This document shows positions 14,701-22,640 of a stretch of DNA of 64,000 nt, in pieces. Numbering within the stretch: the stretch's first letter is position 1; every line of letters begins with the position of its first letter. The notes under the pieces were generated by a model. It saw only the letters and a program-made list of their open reading frames with translations, was not told where the DNA came from and searched no databases. The DNA is from Vitellaria paradoxa (lineage: Eukaryota; Streptophyta; Magnoliopsida; Ericales; Sapotaceae). The stretch lies in NCBI GenBank assembly GCA_019916065.1, contig CM034234.1:320963-384962 (forward strand), read 5' to 3'. The position numbers and the translations under genes are program-made.

Positions 14701-16912
14701 TTCCCGAGAAATTTCCTCTCATGATAGGATCACATTGGATGTGCTAAACAACCAATATATCCACTAGCTCAAATGTAGAAAACAGGGTGGGTCCTCTGCC
14801 TTTTTGCACAAACCATAGAACGGTTAAGGGAAATTGAGGATAATTACTATTGGAGTGCACAGACTTCTTGCAAAACAAACAAGGTAGATTTCCCGAGATG
14901 TGTGACACTTGCTAGTGGGGTATGTCAGTGGCAGTATCATATGCTTCTTGGTTTTAAATCCCCTAAGGACTTGAACAACACTGTTAACTTGAAACATCGC
15001 AACCCAATAATAACTGAACCTGTTTGTTCCATTACAATACACCAGAGTCCAGGGACCCTCCTGCCTGGCCGCCCTGAATTGACCTCCAAAGAATCCGGAA
15101 TTAATTAGAGAACGTTGACTCTTAAGCAGAGAACTGAGGTTTCGCATATCCGTTAATAACACAAGCTATTGAATTGTTGATAAACGCAACAATGCACAGT
15201 GTGTCTGAAGAATAATCCTTTTATTCTAGAGATAAAGGAAAAGAGAGTTTTTTCTTGTTTTACTGTTAATAGTAAAACTTTTTGTGAAAATACAGTCGGG
15301 CTAGAAGTATTTATCGAAATGCTGTTAATGAAATCGTGATCTAAGATTGCGGTTGTTTGGTAGCTGGTAAAAGAAAAAAACGCTATCTCAGATGACATTT
15401 CTAAAGAAACAGTACAACCGCTATCTCATATGGCGATTTTTGTTAAGCCTTAAGTCACTTTCTGAAATCGCAGTTTTTGGTCTAGATCCAAATCGGGCAT
15501 CATAACCTACAAGGGTCTCTCCCTTCAAGCCTCGTCCAACTCACGGAGTTGCAGAGGTTCAAAGTCATGGGCAACCAGCTCACCGATCCGCTGCCAAGCC
15601 TCGCCGAGATGAGCTCACTTAGCTACCTCTTGCTCAGCAACAACAACTTCACTTCCATTCCATCCGATTTCTTCGTCAGCATGACGTCCCTTGTAGAGGT
15701 TTATCTCGACTACAACCCCTTCTCGGCGTGGCAGATACCTGACAGTCTTCGAACCGCCTCGAACCTCCAAGTCTTCTTGGCTGACTCAGCCAACATCACC
15801 GGAAAACTTCCTGATTTTTTTGGCGGCGACGCCTTCCCGGAGCTGAAAAACCTCCACTTGGCGTTCAATAATCTCGAGGGTGGTTTTCCGGCGAGCTTTT
15901 CAGGTTCTTCGATTCAGTCTCTGTGGTTGAACGGGCAGCGAAGGAGTTCGAGGCTCAATTGCAGTGTTATAGAATATGACTCAATTGGCCAAAGTATGGT
16001 TCCACGGAAATTCCTTTTCGGGTCCCTTGCCAGATTTCCTTGCCAGATTTTTCAGAGCTAACGTTTTTGCAGAACTTCAGTGTGAGGGACAATGCCATTA
16101 CAGATTGTACTGTTCCTTTAGAAACGCCATCTGAGATAGCAGTTTTTGCTCTCTATTCTTTTAGAAACGTCATCTGAGATAGCGTTTTTTCTTTTAGGAG
16201 CTGCCCAACAACTGCGATCTTAGATCGCGATTTCATTAACAACATTTTGCTAAATACTTCTTGCTCAAGTGTATTTGCACAAAAAATTTTAACAGTAAAA
16301 CAAAAAAAAAACCTCAGGAAAAGAAACTGAAAAGGTGAAAACAATGTTCCGTGTTTGTAACTATTAGACACGTGATTATTTATTTTCCTTCTCTTTCTTT
16401 AAAAGAAAATGATAGAGGCCCGTATTTAGACTAAACAATAGTGCTGACGGTTGAGTGAGTCCATTCTTGTTGAAGTTGTTTAGAAAAATCACCAACTCAC
16501 TTTGTTTAATCCAGAAGCAGTAAATTTACATACAAATGTGTGTGGGTGCGCGCGAGGGTGTATGTGTAGAGAGAGAGAGGGGGAGAGACCTGGAGGTAAG
16601 GAGAGCAAGGACTTGGAGAGGAGAGAGGAGAGCGGAAGAGAGGGCTTGGTCGAGAAACTTCCAGAGGAAGGGATTGCTGTGATTGGGGTTGGAGTCGTTG
16701 GAGAGGCAGAGCTCAGAGACAAGCAAGTGTCCCAATTCGGCACTGGGGAGACCTCGACCCGCAGAGCACACGCATTTGGCCACTTCCATTGCCCACACCA
16801 GCGGCGCTTCTTTCTTCTGGTGACATTCTTTCAGAGTCTCCAGAACCCGCTCCTCGAATTCAGTATTCCCAGCAATACCCAACTCCCCCCCATCACCACT
16901 GCTACTCCCCAT
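498..16912 (-). CDS. MED33: Mediator complex subunit 33 (MED33/REF4-RFR1 type), 11 exons, C-terminus outside window
   Basis: Large plant-specific Mediator tail subunit in the nucleus. Its Arabidopsis relatives REF4 and RFR1 restrain phenylpropanoid genes (family knowledge). Exons read on the minus strand: 16912-16590, 11699-11589, 6688-6335, 5828-5512, 5378-5287, 5192-4811, 4644-4434, 4303-4189, 3219-3058, 1611-936, 704-498. All introns are GT..AG and every junction phase agrees, giving 983 codons of a family that is usually about 1300. Recognisable stretches are WKFLDQALSS in exon 1, AYRLYLELLGRYA in exon 2, WHDTFLAIWLSALRLVQR in exon 5, AYFWPGYVSASV in exon 7 and YPKLRAWYCQNKSCIASTL in exon 10. 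No stop codon or frameshift was seen inside the exons. The remaining C-terminal third should begin left of position 1. Whether it is the A or B paralogue cannot be decided here. Confidence 0.93.
705..935 (-). other. MED33 intron between exons 10 and 11
   Basis: AT-rich spliced sequence. The donor GTTCAT is at 935 and the acceptor TTGCAG ends at 705. Splicing restores codon G of the conserved TTGLRDLVDFLPAS block. No other feature seen. Confidence 0.85.
1612..2555. other. MED33 intron sequence (part before exon 10), no element recognised
   Basis: AT-rich intron with short A and T runs and several frames closed by stops. No coding motif, RNA gene or terminal repeat was recognised here. The interesting part of this intron is the miniature retrotransposon that follows. 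Confidence 0.6.
2556..2864 (+). mobile_element. Miniature LTR retrotransposon (TRIM/SMART-like), about 310 bp
   Basis: Two direct repeats of about 74 bp (2556-2629 and 2790-2863) begin TGAAATAGCTTGAT and run to GACTTAA. The first is followed at once by TGGTATCAGAGCTC, the classic primer-binding site complementary to initiator tRNA-Met. The second is preceded by the purine tract GTGAGGGGGAGCA. The internal region is only about 160 bp and codes for nothing. Flanking TATAT-rich sequence prevents a firm TSD call. The layout is that of a non-autonomous TRIM moved by Ty1/copia machinery. The repeats differ by several bases, so it is not recent. Confidence 0.8.
3220..4188. other. MED33 intron between exons 8 and 9
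   Basis: AT-rich intron with no recognised element. The donor GTATGA is at 4188 and the acceptor TTGCAG ends at 3220. It contains scattered A runs and no open frame of note. Confidence 0.7.
6950..7560 (+). repeat. Possible LTR remnant in MED33 intron 2
   Basis: A relatively GC-rich, non-coding block contrasts with the AT-rich intron. It ends in a promoter-like string: CCTACATAAACCCTCCTCC, then GGGTCTCATAGGAAGC, then pyrimidine-rich CTCTCTCCCTCTC. This resembles the TATA and R/U5 part of plant LTRs. No partner LTR, PBS or TSD was found, so it may be a truncated solo LTR or unrelated unique sequence. Confidence 0.3.
8068..8260 (+). repeat. Imperfect 94-bp tandem duplication
   Basis: GCCACAAGTGCAAGC occurs at 8071 and again at 8165, followed in both units by TCCATGCT and by AAATTAC.A.GTGAAA. 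It lies in intron 2 of MED33, just upstream of a LINE remnant. The short frames that cross it look like chance. Confidence 0.6.
8513..8745 (+). mobile_element. LINE reverse transcriptase N-terminal fragment
   Basis: With small frame changes the plus strand reads WDVVRDNVMKIF, then EFVKSLHVSFITLIPKKGG and NRPISLI. These are the fingers-region motifs of L1 reverse transcriptases (FITLIPK, RPISL). Stops break it several times. It probably belongs to the same LINE copy whose 3' end lies at 9770-11130, with about 1 kb of foreign or diverged sequence between. It is in the opposite orientation to MED33. Confidence 0.7.
8746..9769. other. Unassigned insertion between the two LINE blocks
   Basis: AT-rich, non-coding. 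Positions 8746-8930 carry CATATCTCTAGCATATAATTC and TTTCCCTCAAGTTGGAATAC, a string that resembles copia-associated repeats seen in many plants. No clear ends, PBS or TSD were found. A frame at 9313-9516 has no recognisable protein match. Confidence 0.3.
9770..11130 (+). mobile_element. LINE (L1) ORF2 C-terminal part and 3' end
   Basis: The plus strand reads, with frame breaks, GNGIRIRFWHDRW-like words near 9810, then LRRDL.D.EVDSYNNLLQMLYS, then FKAKYFYRIL. A zinc-finger-like block with WRATMIIHKK and LGWLIWTEMNRRCFQ follows near 10830-10930. This order is the connection and zf-RVT region of plant L1 elements. The 3' end TTTACTTATC plus an A run (11112-11128) is the usual L1 tail. The copy is heavily mutated and non-functional, in intron 2 of MED33. 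Confidence 0.75.
9958..10560 (+). repeat. Three tandem copies of about 200 bp inside the LINE
   Basis: The phrase AGGAAGTTGATAG starts at 10011, 10210 and 10414, giving spacings of 199 and 204 bp. Each unit contains TTTGGAATA.AAATCTT, ATTCTTTTCACCAG and TACTTTTACGGAA-like words and ends in GAATGAAGTTG. The unit is itself LINE ORF2 sequence, so a segment of the element was amplified locally. Copies two and three share more than either does with copy one. Confidence 0.85.
11589..11699 (-). CDS. MED33: MED33 exon 2
   Basis: This 111-base exon is read on the minus strand after the acceptor CACAG and ends at the consensus donor GTAAGT. It encodes the family motif VIPHR.SQP.AYRLYLELL. The two leftover bases AA join the G that opens the next exon at 6688 and complete a lysine codon, giving KEKIIKSVDVALQLSQ across the junction. 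It stands alone in about 10 kb of repeat-rich intron sequence and is easily missed by gene finders. Confidence 0.92.
11700..12889. other. MED33 intron 1, AT-rich stretch
   Basis: No gene or complete element recognised. It contains A and T runs near 12000-12090. Confidence 0.55.
12890..13965 (+). mobile_element. LINE (L1) reverse transcriptase remnant
   Basis: In order, with frameshifts: NACVEGGQISDAMVANELIDTR (the NAFVEGRQILDA block), KAYDHVF near 13065, GGLLFPYLYIPVMEALSRM (the GLRQGDPLSP block), then SFPLTYLGLLL and RLRKWNNKYLSKGAS, ending with GVGIKHMKQF near 13940. These are successive blocks of plant L1 ORF2. The FADD-type catalytic box is degraded to a sequence near 13385 (ANDLIIF). 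It is antisense to MED33 in intron 1. Confidence 0.8.
13966..15235. other. MED33 intron 1, no recognised gene
   Basis: AT-rich sequence with a 15-base C run at about 14674-14688. A moderately GC-rich patch at 14860-15110 has open frames on both strands but no family match, and I do not call it a gene. Confidence 0.5.
15236..15244. repeat. Left target-site duplication of the Pack-MULE
   Basis: AGGAAAAGA, identical to 16316-16324. A 9-bp duplication is the hallmark length for Mutator-family insertion. Confidence 0.85.
15245..16315. mobile_element. Pack-MULE carrying a TMK-like receptor kinase fragment
   Basis: A 1071-bp element bounded by long terminal inverted repeats: 15245 to about 15421, and about 16097 to 16315. 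Outer ends are GAGTTTTTTCTTG on the left and, read inward, GAGGTTTTTTTTTTG on the right. Shared inner words include TGTTAATGAAATCG, GATCTAAGAT, AACGCTATCTCAGATGAC and ACAGTACAA. The right repeat has an extra copy of the TATCTCAGATG segment. Perfect 9-bp TSDs flank it. No transposase is present and the interior is host-derived leucine-rich-repeat coding sequence. It sits in MED33 intron 1. Confidence 0.88.
15482..16108 (+). pseudogene. TMK-like LRR receptor kinase fragment captured by the Pack-MULE
   Basis: The plus strand reads IQIGHHNLQGSLPSSL, then MSSLSYLLLSNNNFTSIPS, DYNPFSAWQIPDSL, ANITGKLPDFFGGDAFPEL, HLAFNNLEGGFPASFSGS and QSLWLNGQ. This is the extracellular LRR region of TMK1-type receptor kinases (auxin-related in Arabidopsis). 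Similarity begins abruptly at the left inverted repeat. After QSLWLNGQ the frame shifts, the open frame stops at 16059-16061, and words such as FLQNFSVRDNAIT continue in another frame. There is no signal peptide, transmembrane segment or kinase domain. It is richer in GC than its surroundings. An open frame of 170 codons remains at 15549-16061. Confidence 0.85.
16316..16324. repeat. Right target-site duplication of the Pack-MULE
   Basis: AGGAAAAGA, matching the left copy exactly. Confidence 0.85.
16590..16912 (-). CDS. MED33: MED33 exon 1 with start codon
   Basis: This codes residues 1-107 and the first two bases of codon 108. The ATG at 16912 is followed by a Gly/Ser-rich leader. The conserved N-terminal helix region then follows, with motifs APLVWAMEVAKC, GLPSAELGHLLVS and LSPLQVLALLTS. 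The reading frame runs past the exon into a GA-rich stretch that no longer matches the family, and a GTCTCT donor sits exactly where similarity ends. The exon joins in phase with 11699, about 4.9 kb away. An insertion-like segment (SNDSNPNHSN) precedes the conserved WKFL motif. Confidence 0.9.
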
Positions 16913-17155
16913 TCCTCCCTCCTCCTCTTCGCACCAGCCACCCCTCTCTTAACAGTTTAGTTCATAAATGAATTGTTATACGTGTTGTTATCTATGATGT
17001 GGGCGTGGAGCCGCTAGTCTGGGCAGATTTGGGTGAGCAAGCGGGTAGGTGCACGCATGCGGCCAGGTTCAGCTAATTTCGTTTCATTCCTTGTTAAATA
17101 AAACGAAAACCAACAACCCATGGCTTTCAGCATTAGGGGAACAGCTTAAATAAAA
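16913..17155 (-). promoter_or_regulatory. Probable MED33 5' UTR and proximal promoter
   Basis: Only about 240 bases separate the MED33 start codon from the first MULE terminus. The 5' UTR reads as a purine-rich GAGGAGG tract on the minus strand. No convincing TATA box was found. The promoter may extend into, or have been rebuilt from, the MULE sequence beyond 17156. Confidence 0.4.
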
Positions 17156-17274
17156 GGGTGAATTATACGTGCTTTTAAATATCAGGCTTAAAATTTACAT
17201 AAATTCCCTTATCTTCAAAATTTACCAACTCCCTAGCCCCCTCTCTTGATTTCCGTTCAAGTTTTAAAAAATAA

Positions 17275-17283
17275 TTTAAAATT
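17275..17283. repeat. Left target-site duplication of inner MULE
   Basis: TTTAAAATT, identical to 19597-19605. Confidence 0.8.
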
Positions 17284-18262
17284 AAGTAAATTATACTTAT
17301 TTTCTTTAAACATTAGACATAATTTAAAATTTTCTTCCAAACATTTAAATCTTTCACTTACTTATCTCAAATCCTAATATTTAGAACACTTACCCTCTTC
17401 CGTTAAATTGAATCATTAAATATTAACAAAATCAATCAAGTCAACCAAATTTTTTGCCTAAAGACAAATAAACCCCAACAAAATGCAAAACCAAAAACGA
17501 AAAAAACATTCAGTCCTGTGTCCCCAGAGGCCCAAGCGATGACTTGGATTCCAATGATGGAGTACTTGGTCAAAGACTTAGTTGCCACGAACTCTATGAT
17601 TCTAACGCAGTGAAAGATCGAGAGGTCAACTCGTCGGATCGAACAGCGACGCTGGTGGGAGCTCCTTGTAATCCTTGTCACAGGCTTCTCTTCATCCCCG
17701 TAGGTGTGGTACCTCTTTGGTCTCAAATTGTTACCCCAAAAACACACCGCAAACTTCTCGCAAACTTAGCTCACACACATATATGTATATATACACACTA
17801 CTATATATGTATGAAGATATATATATAGTAGAGAAAGAGTGAGAAGAATGCTTTCCCACCGTTCTTGATAGAGAAACAACTTTGAAATTGAAGAAAGGGA
17901 GAGAGGGTTTTGCCGAAGATGTAGAGAATCAACGATTCGTCAACCTATTTGCAGACGGAGAAGATTAGAGAGAGAGAGATTGTGTTTCTTATGTAATGCA
18001 TCAAAAGAAATCTGAAGTTTAGATCAGAAAAGAAAACAGCGGCATCTCTTTCGATTTCAACCCAAAGTTGCAGCTTCTCTTCTCTCCTATAATCCACTAG
18101 AAACACCCCCAACAAACCCACAATTTGTATTCGAATCTCCATTGAAATCCTCCCAATCCTCCTCCGTTTCTGTGGTCGTCGCCGTCGTTCGATACAAACC
18201 CTCAAAATTTAAGTAGGAATGTGAGAATGGAAGATAATGATGTTCTATTTTCATCCGCACAC

Positions 18263-18490
18263 TGTAGGTCCTCTTAACTGATATTATCCGTTATAAGAGT
18301 GGTTACCTGCTTCCCAAGGAATCACCCATCTTAGTACTTTTTTTACTGGAACAAGTTTAACCTCGGAATTTCGATTAAATCCACTGTCCCCACGACTTTA
18401 AAGCGCATCATGCTAAGGATAGAGCTAGAGGTATTCTATAACATACCTCAATCCTCGACTCCTTTATGATGTGGGACAGTTGTTGCATCA
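18263..18490 (-). mobile_element. Cassandra-type LTR (3' LTR with polypurine tract)
   Basis: Read on the minus strand, a purine tract with CTGGGGGGCTTTAA (about 18491-18505) precedes an LTR that starts TGATGCAACAACTGTCCCAC and ends GGACCTACA, about 228 bp. The middle carries a 5S-rRNA-like block. Cassandra TRIMs are defined by 5S sequence in their LTRs. The 5' LTR and internal part were not found upstream on this strand, so this looks like a truncated 3' end lodged in the MULE. Confidence 0.6.
18307..18410 (-). other. 5S-rRNA-like promoter block within the LTR
   Basis: The minus strand has ATTCCGAGGTTAAACTTG followed by GTACTAAGATGGGTGATTCC and TTGGGAAG. These align in order with the 5S words ACTCCGCAGTTAAGC, GTACTAGGATGGGTGACC and TGGGAAG, which include the internal Pol III C box. 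The first part of 5S is poorly kept and an A run interrupts the middle, so it is not a functional 5S gene. Confidence 0.65.
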
Positions 18491-19596
18491 TTAAAGCCCC
18501 CCAGTCGAGGACTAAGGGACTAGGAATGGCGGGCTCATGAAGCTTTCGGTTTTCACAGGCGACGCCAACTGATGAATCAGTAACTTTGTAATTTCCAGAA
18601 GATCTAATCCAAGTCCAAAAAACTATCTTGAATGCCGGTGTGGTGTTTGTCAAAGAGCCTCCAATATTTAATTTAGCAAAAAAGTTCAAAAAATATTTTG
18701 GTGGAATTTCAGTAAGGTAAAATGTTGTTGTACCTTTGTTGCTGTGAAGTGTTGGTTTAAATATGCAAGACCTTCACGCGGAATGGTTTGCATGCAATTA
18801 TATGTAATTGCATGTAACGTACTCTTCCTCTTTCTAATAGGATGATGCAACTTGTATTGTAAATCTCAAAGTTAGTTCCTTAATCCATTGGCTAATATAT
18901 TCCATCTGATACGGTTCCTGGCAACACTTTTACAAGCATATCTGTAGAAAATGTTAAAAGAGGGTTGTATGCATGACTCGTGACGTAAGCTACTTTAGAG
19001 TGACTGATCAGGAATATCCTTACTTGGGTCTCCATTCGGGTGGTTCAGGCTAATCGATAGAATCCTTGCTCCGGGGTACTCGATTGGGTGGCCGAGACGG
19101 ATCGGGAGAAGCTTTACTCGAGTGGACTCAATCGGGTACGGATCGAGCAGGAAACTTGCTCAATGCCTCTAGTTGGGATGGGACCTCCTTATATCAAGAA
19201 AGACTATGGCTACGGCGACGGTTTGAATGGGCGGGTGGGAAACAGAGAAGAAGGGTGGAAACGTTTGTGCTTGGTGGCTGGATTCATTCTTTGACTAGGT
19301 GTAATGGTAAAATTGGCAATCTGTTAATGTTTAACAAGTTTTGTTTTAAATGGGGGAGAAGGTATTGAATGGGAGGGTTTGGTTTTGTTTTGTTTTTTAT
19401 TTATAATTAGGGGTATATTTGTCTTTATGTAAAAATTTTGGTTGATTTGGTTGGCTCTGTTAATGTTTACTGTCCAAACTAACAAGGGTAAGTATTTTAA
19501 ATATTAGGGTCCGAGGGTAGTAAGTGTAAGGTTCAAGTGGCTAAGAAAAGTCCTAAATTATACCTAATGTTTAGGGGAGGCAAGTGTAATTTACTC

Positions 19597-19605
19597 TTTA
19601 AAATT
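19597..19605. repeat. Right target-site duplication of inner MULE
   Basis: TTTAAAATT, matching the left copy exactly. Confidence 0.8.
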
Positions 19606-21245
19606 TCATTTTTTACCCTCTTTTTAGCATGTTCATGTATTAATTTATAGAAACATACGCATATATATCTATCTATACTAGTGTTGACTCGTGCGATACA
19701 TAAAATTGTATAACAATTTTTATGAATAAAATATAATTTTTAAATACAGTACAAAATATTTTAATAAAATTACATAATTTCATAAAATAGTTAGAGTTAT
19801 TTTTTTTAACTAAATCTTAATCCAATCTAATTCAATCCTAAAAAATAAAATTTGATCTAGAATATTTATTAAATCATAAACTTATCTAATTGACTAGATC
19901 TCTTTTTTATTTTAAATTATTTATTAGTTTTATTATACCTTTTTATTTTTTTAATTCTTGACTTATTTTACAGAGTCAGAAATAATATTAGTATTAATTA
20001 TATTAATCGGTTAAAAATTATCAACATGACTAATTTAAATTTAAAAATATAATTTTTTTGAGAATTTTTTCTAAAAATAAAGTATTCACAAGCTTAAATA
20101 ATATTTCAAATTTTATTTAATTTTTTTAAATTTATGATATAATAAATTTCAAATATGCATTTTTTTGTGTTTAAACAAAATATTTCAATTTTTATTTGTG
20201 TTTTTAATTTAACTATTAAATATATTAAAAATACATAAATTTTACAATTATATTGAATTTATAAGTAAGTGGATCACCTTTTAGAACTCATTAATTCATT
20301 TATATGAAATTTATAAACAAGTAGACTCTTTTTCAGGACCCATGAAATCTTTTACATTTATAAATTATATGCCATAATTTTAGTACTTTTATAGAAAAAA
20401 AGATAAAGTGAAATTGTAATATTTTAACGATATAAGATAAATAAATAAAAATTTTGTGAATGAGAAAAGAAAAGAGAAGAATAGGAAATGAATGAATTTA
20501 AAAATAAAAAATAAAAAAATAGAATGGCACGTGTTACGTAGAATTGAGATGAAGGAAAAGAAGACAGAAAAAATACATTTGTTTTAGTATTATAGTAAAT
20601 AGAAAATATAGATTCATAAAAATAACTCAAATATTAAGTATTATTATTTGGTTAAAAATTGTGACATGATGAATTTTAAATTAAAATTAGAAATTTTTCT
20701 AAACAGAAAAATTATTCTTAGACTTATATAATATTTCAGAATTTTTTTTATTTTTTAATTTTAGCATTTTTTGAATTTTTAAGTTTAAAATATAAAAAGA
20801 GAAATTATTATAAGAAAAATTATGTTTTTTAATTTGATTAATATTTAATAAATTTTAAATATTTTTTGCCTGGATTAATTATGTAATAAATTTTACAACT
20901 ACAATGAATCAATCAATAAGTTTCATTTAAGGAACTTATGAACATGAATCCGTTTTTGAAATTTACGAAAGTGGCTCTCTTTTTGAACGTATGAATTTTT
21001 TTACATTTATTAAAATTACATGCCACAACTTAATACATTTATAGGCAACAAAAAAAAGTTATAGTATTTTACCTACGTAGGATAAAAAAATAATAGTTTT
21101 ATAAATAAAAAAAAAAGAAAAAGGTATGAAGGAAATTAAAAATAATTAAAAAATTTATTAAAAAAAAGTAGAATGACATTGAAGAGACATGCCACCTAAC
21201 AATTAGAGTAAAAAGGGAAATGAGAGAAGAAATATATTATTTTAA
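19606..21245. other. Very AT-rich stretch, no gene recognised
   Basis: Low-complexity AT sequence. Similar phrases recur near 20280-20370 and 20925-21020 (TCATTTATATGAAATTTAT-like, then CTCTTTTTCAGGACC-like and ACATTTAT...ATTACATGCC), suggesting an old diverged duplication of about 650 bp. Confidence 0.4.
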
Positions 21246-21249
21246 TATT

Positions 21250-22010
21250 ATGTTACAGAACATTCATCGCCGGCGACATCATCCATCGCCGGCGACGAAA
21301 ATCTCATTCCGGTGACGCCGCGATCTGACCCACCTGGCCATCTTACGCCCCTTCTCCTCTTCCATGCAGTACCAGAAAATGGCTCAATCGTTGGGTTGAG
21401 GATTTAAGAAGTCACTGCTCCCCACCATTTCTTGGAATCGAATTAATAAAGAAGATGATGAGAAACCCATAAAATATGAAACCACAATCGGACCATTTGC
21501 ATAGCACTGCCCCCTGTCGAAGGAACAACTCGTTCGTCAGCCCTGCGCCGTGAACCCCCACCATCGGGTGGCTCCTGTCAATAATCTTAAAGATTTCTCA
21601 CCAGCGTCCCCTGAGTTGACTCCAGTGTAGTCACGTCAAAACCATAAAATGTGAAACCACAATCGGACCCATCTCCGATTTTCGAATCAGACACAATCGG
21701 ATTTTGGTCGACGGCGGGCTGGTTTAGGTTGACGGCGGAGAGAGAGACCTGCAAATGAAGAAAGGATAGAGATACCCCATTCCGGCCCGATCGTGCACGG
21801 TTCCAACAACGGTGGCGGCTTCGATTCGATTCGATTCGGAGGAGGATTTCCGCCGGCCGTCAAAATCTGGACCGGCTTCTCCGGCTTGCACCGCGTGGAA
21901 ATCTGCAGTGCAAGATCAACGGCTGGGGTATTGGGCTGCACTCGAAAAATCTGCAGTGCAAATCAACGGCTGGGGTATTGGGTTGCAGCGTAGGATCAAT
22001 GGTTTGATTT
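21250..22010. repeat. GC-rich islet with internal duplications
   Basis: This stands out sharply from the AT-rich flanks. ATCGCCGGCGAC occurs twice near 21267-21297. CCATAAAATRTGAAACCACAATCGGACC occurs near 21468 and 21644. A unit beginning AAATCTGCAGTGCAA and containing TCAACGGCTGGGGTATTGGG occurs at about 21898 and 21949. No protein family was recognised in any frame. It may be host DNA captured by the surrounding MULE. Confidence 0.5.
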
Positions 22011-22640
22011 TATTGCATTTTAATGCGAAAAGTCTTTTTATATTTTATATTAATTGTGATTTAATTAAATTTTTTTGATTTTTATTTTTATTTTAAAATT
22101 AATTTTAATTAAATTAAATTAAGACCCTTAAATCAATATAATCAAATTAAGACTGTTAATTTTTTTTTACCACAGTTCCTGTGGTAAATTTTTTAGATTT
22201 TTCACTGTAACTTCTCAAAACCTGTCTTTTGGTCCGGCAACATTGAGTTTTAGAACCCTTGAATTAAAATTTGATAATTCAAATTCATTCGAGTATTTTT
22301 AAATTAAAATATATAAATGAATCTGCACCATTAAATTAATTGAACGATTCAAATCTAATATTTGGGTTATATGTCCGTAATAATTTTTGTGACGTAGGTC
22401 ATTTACTTTCCCATCTGTATATATTTATGTATATGTATATATGTACATAATCTTTAATATATATATATATATATATCAAAAAGAAGGATAAAAATAAAAT
22501 ATTAAATTATTTTTTAAAACTCTGAGTAAAATCAAAGTGACAATAACTTTTTAAAATAAGTGTATTTATGTAAATTTTAAATATTAAAGAATTTATAAAT
22601 AATTAGTCCAATATTTTAAAAAAGTGTGTATAATTTATCC

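Larger units (their letters stand above)
17284..19596. mobile_element. MULE with long terminal inverted repeats, 2.3 kb
   Basis: Termini AAGTAAATTATAC (left) and GAGTAAATTACAC (right, read inward) open inverted repeats of about 190 bp. Collinear words in both are TAAACATTAG, CCTAATATTTA, ACTTACCCT, ATTAACA, CAACCAAA and AAAGACAAAT. A perfect 9-bp TSD flanks it. No transposase was found. The interior holds short frames without recognised matches, a Cassandra-type LTR and some GC-richer sequence at 19020-19360. It is probably a non-autonomous MULE that captured or received other DNA. Confidence 0.82.
17156..22640. mobile_element. Outer MULE-like element, about 5.5 kb, interrupted by a second MULE
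   Basis: The left terminus GGGTGAATTATAC (17156) and the right terminus, read inward from 22640 as GGATAAATTATAC, begin a diverged inverted repeat of about 120-140 bp. Shared words are AAAATTTACATAAAT and AGTTTTAAAAAATAATTTAA. The left repeat stops exactly where the inner MULE begins. The flanking 9-mers TAAATAAAA and AACTGAAAA match poorly, so these ends may have come from different copies. The interior between 19606 and 22500 is mostly very AT-rich and holds a GC-rich islet. Confidence 0.5.

Noticed and set aside
14824..15162. Minus-strand frame of 112 codons in intron 1
   Set aside because: No family recognised and no plausible splice link to MED33, which joins exon 1 to exon 2 in phase without it.
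17436..17747. Minus-strand frame of 103 codons in the MULE
   Set aside because: It reads into the terminal inverted repeat and has no recognised match.
18307..18410. A functional 5S rRNA gene
   Set aside because: Only the middle and 3' words match, the 5' third is lost and an A run interrupts it. LTR ends surround it, so it is better explained as Cassandra-type.
18540..18689. Minus-strand frame with GGSLTNTTPAFKIV, faintly like a Kunitz-type inhibitor
   Set aside because: Too short and lacking the conserved cysteine motifs; the frame runs into the Cassandra-like sequence.
19066..19368. Plus-strand frames of 100 and 68 codons in the MULE interior
   Set aside because: Overlapping frames in a GC-richer patch without family similarity; possibly captured DNA but not supportable as a gene.
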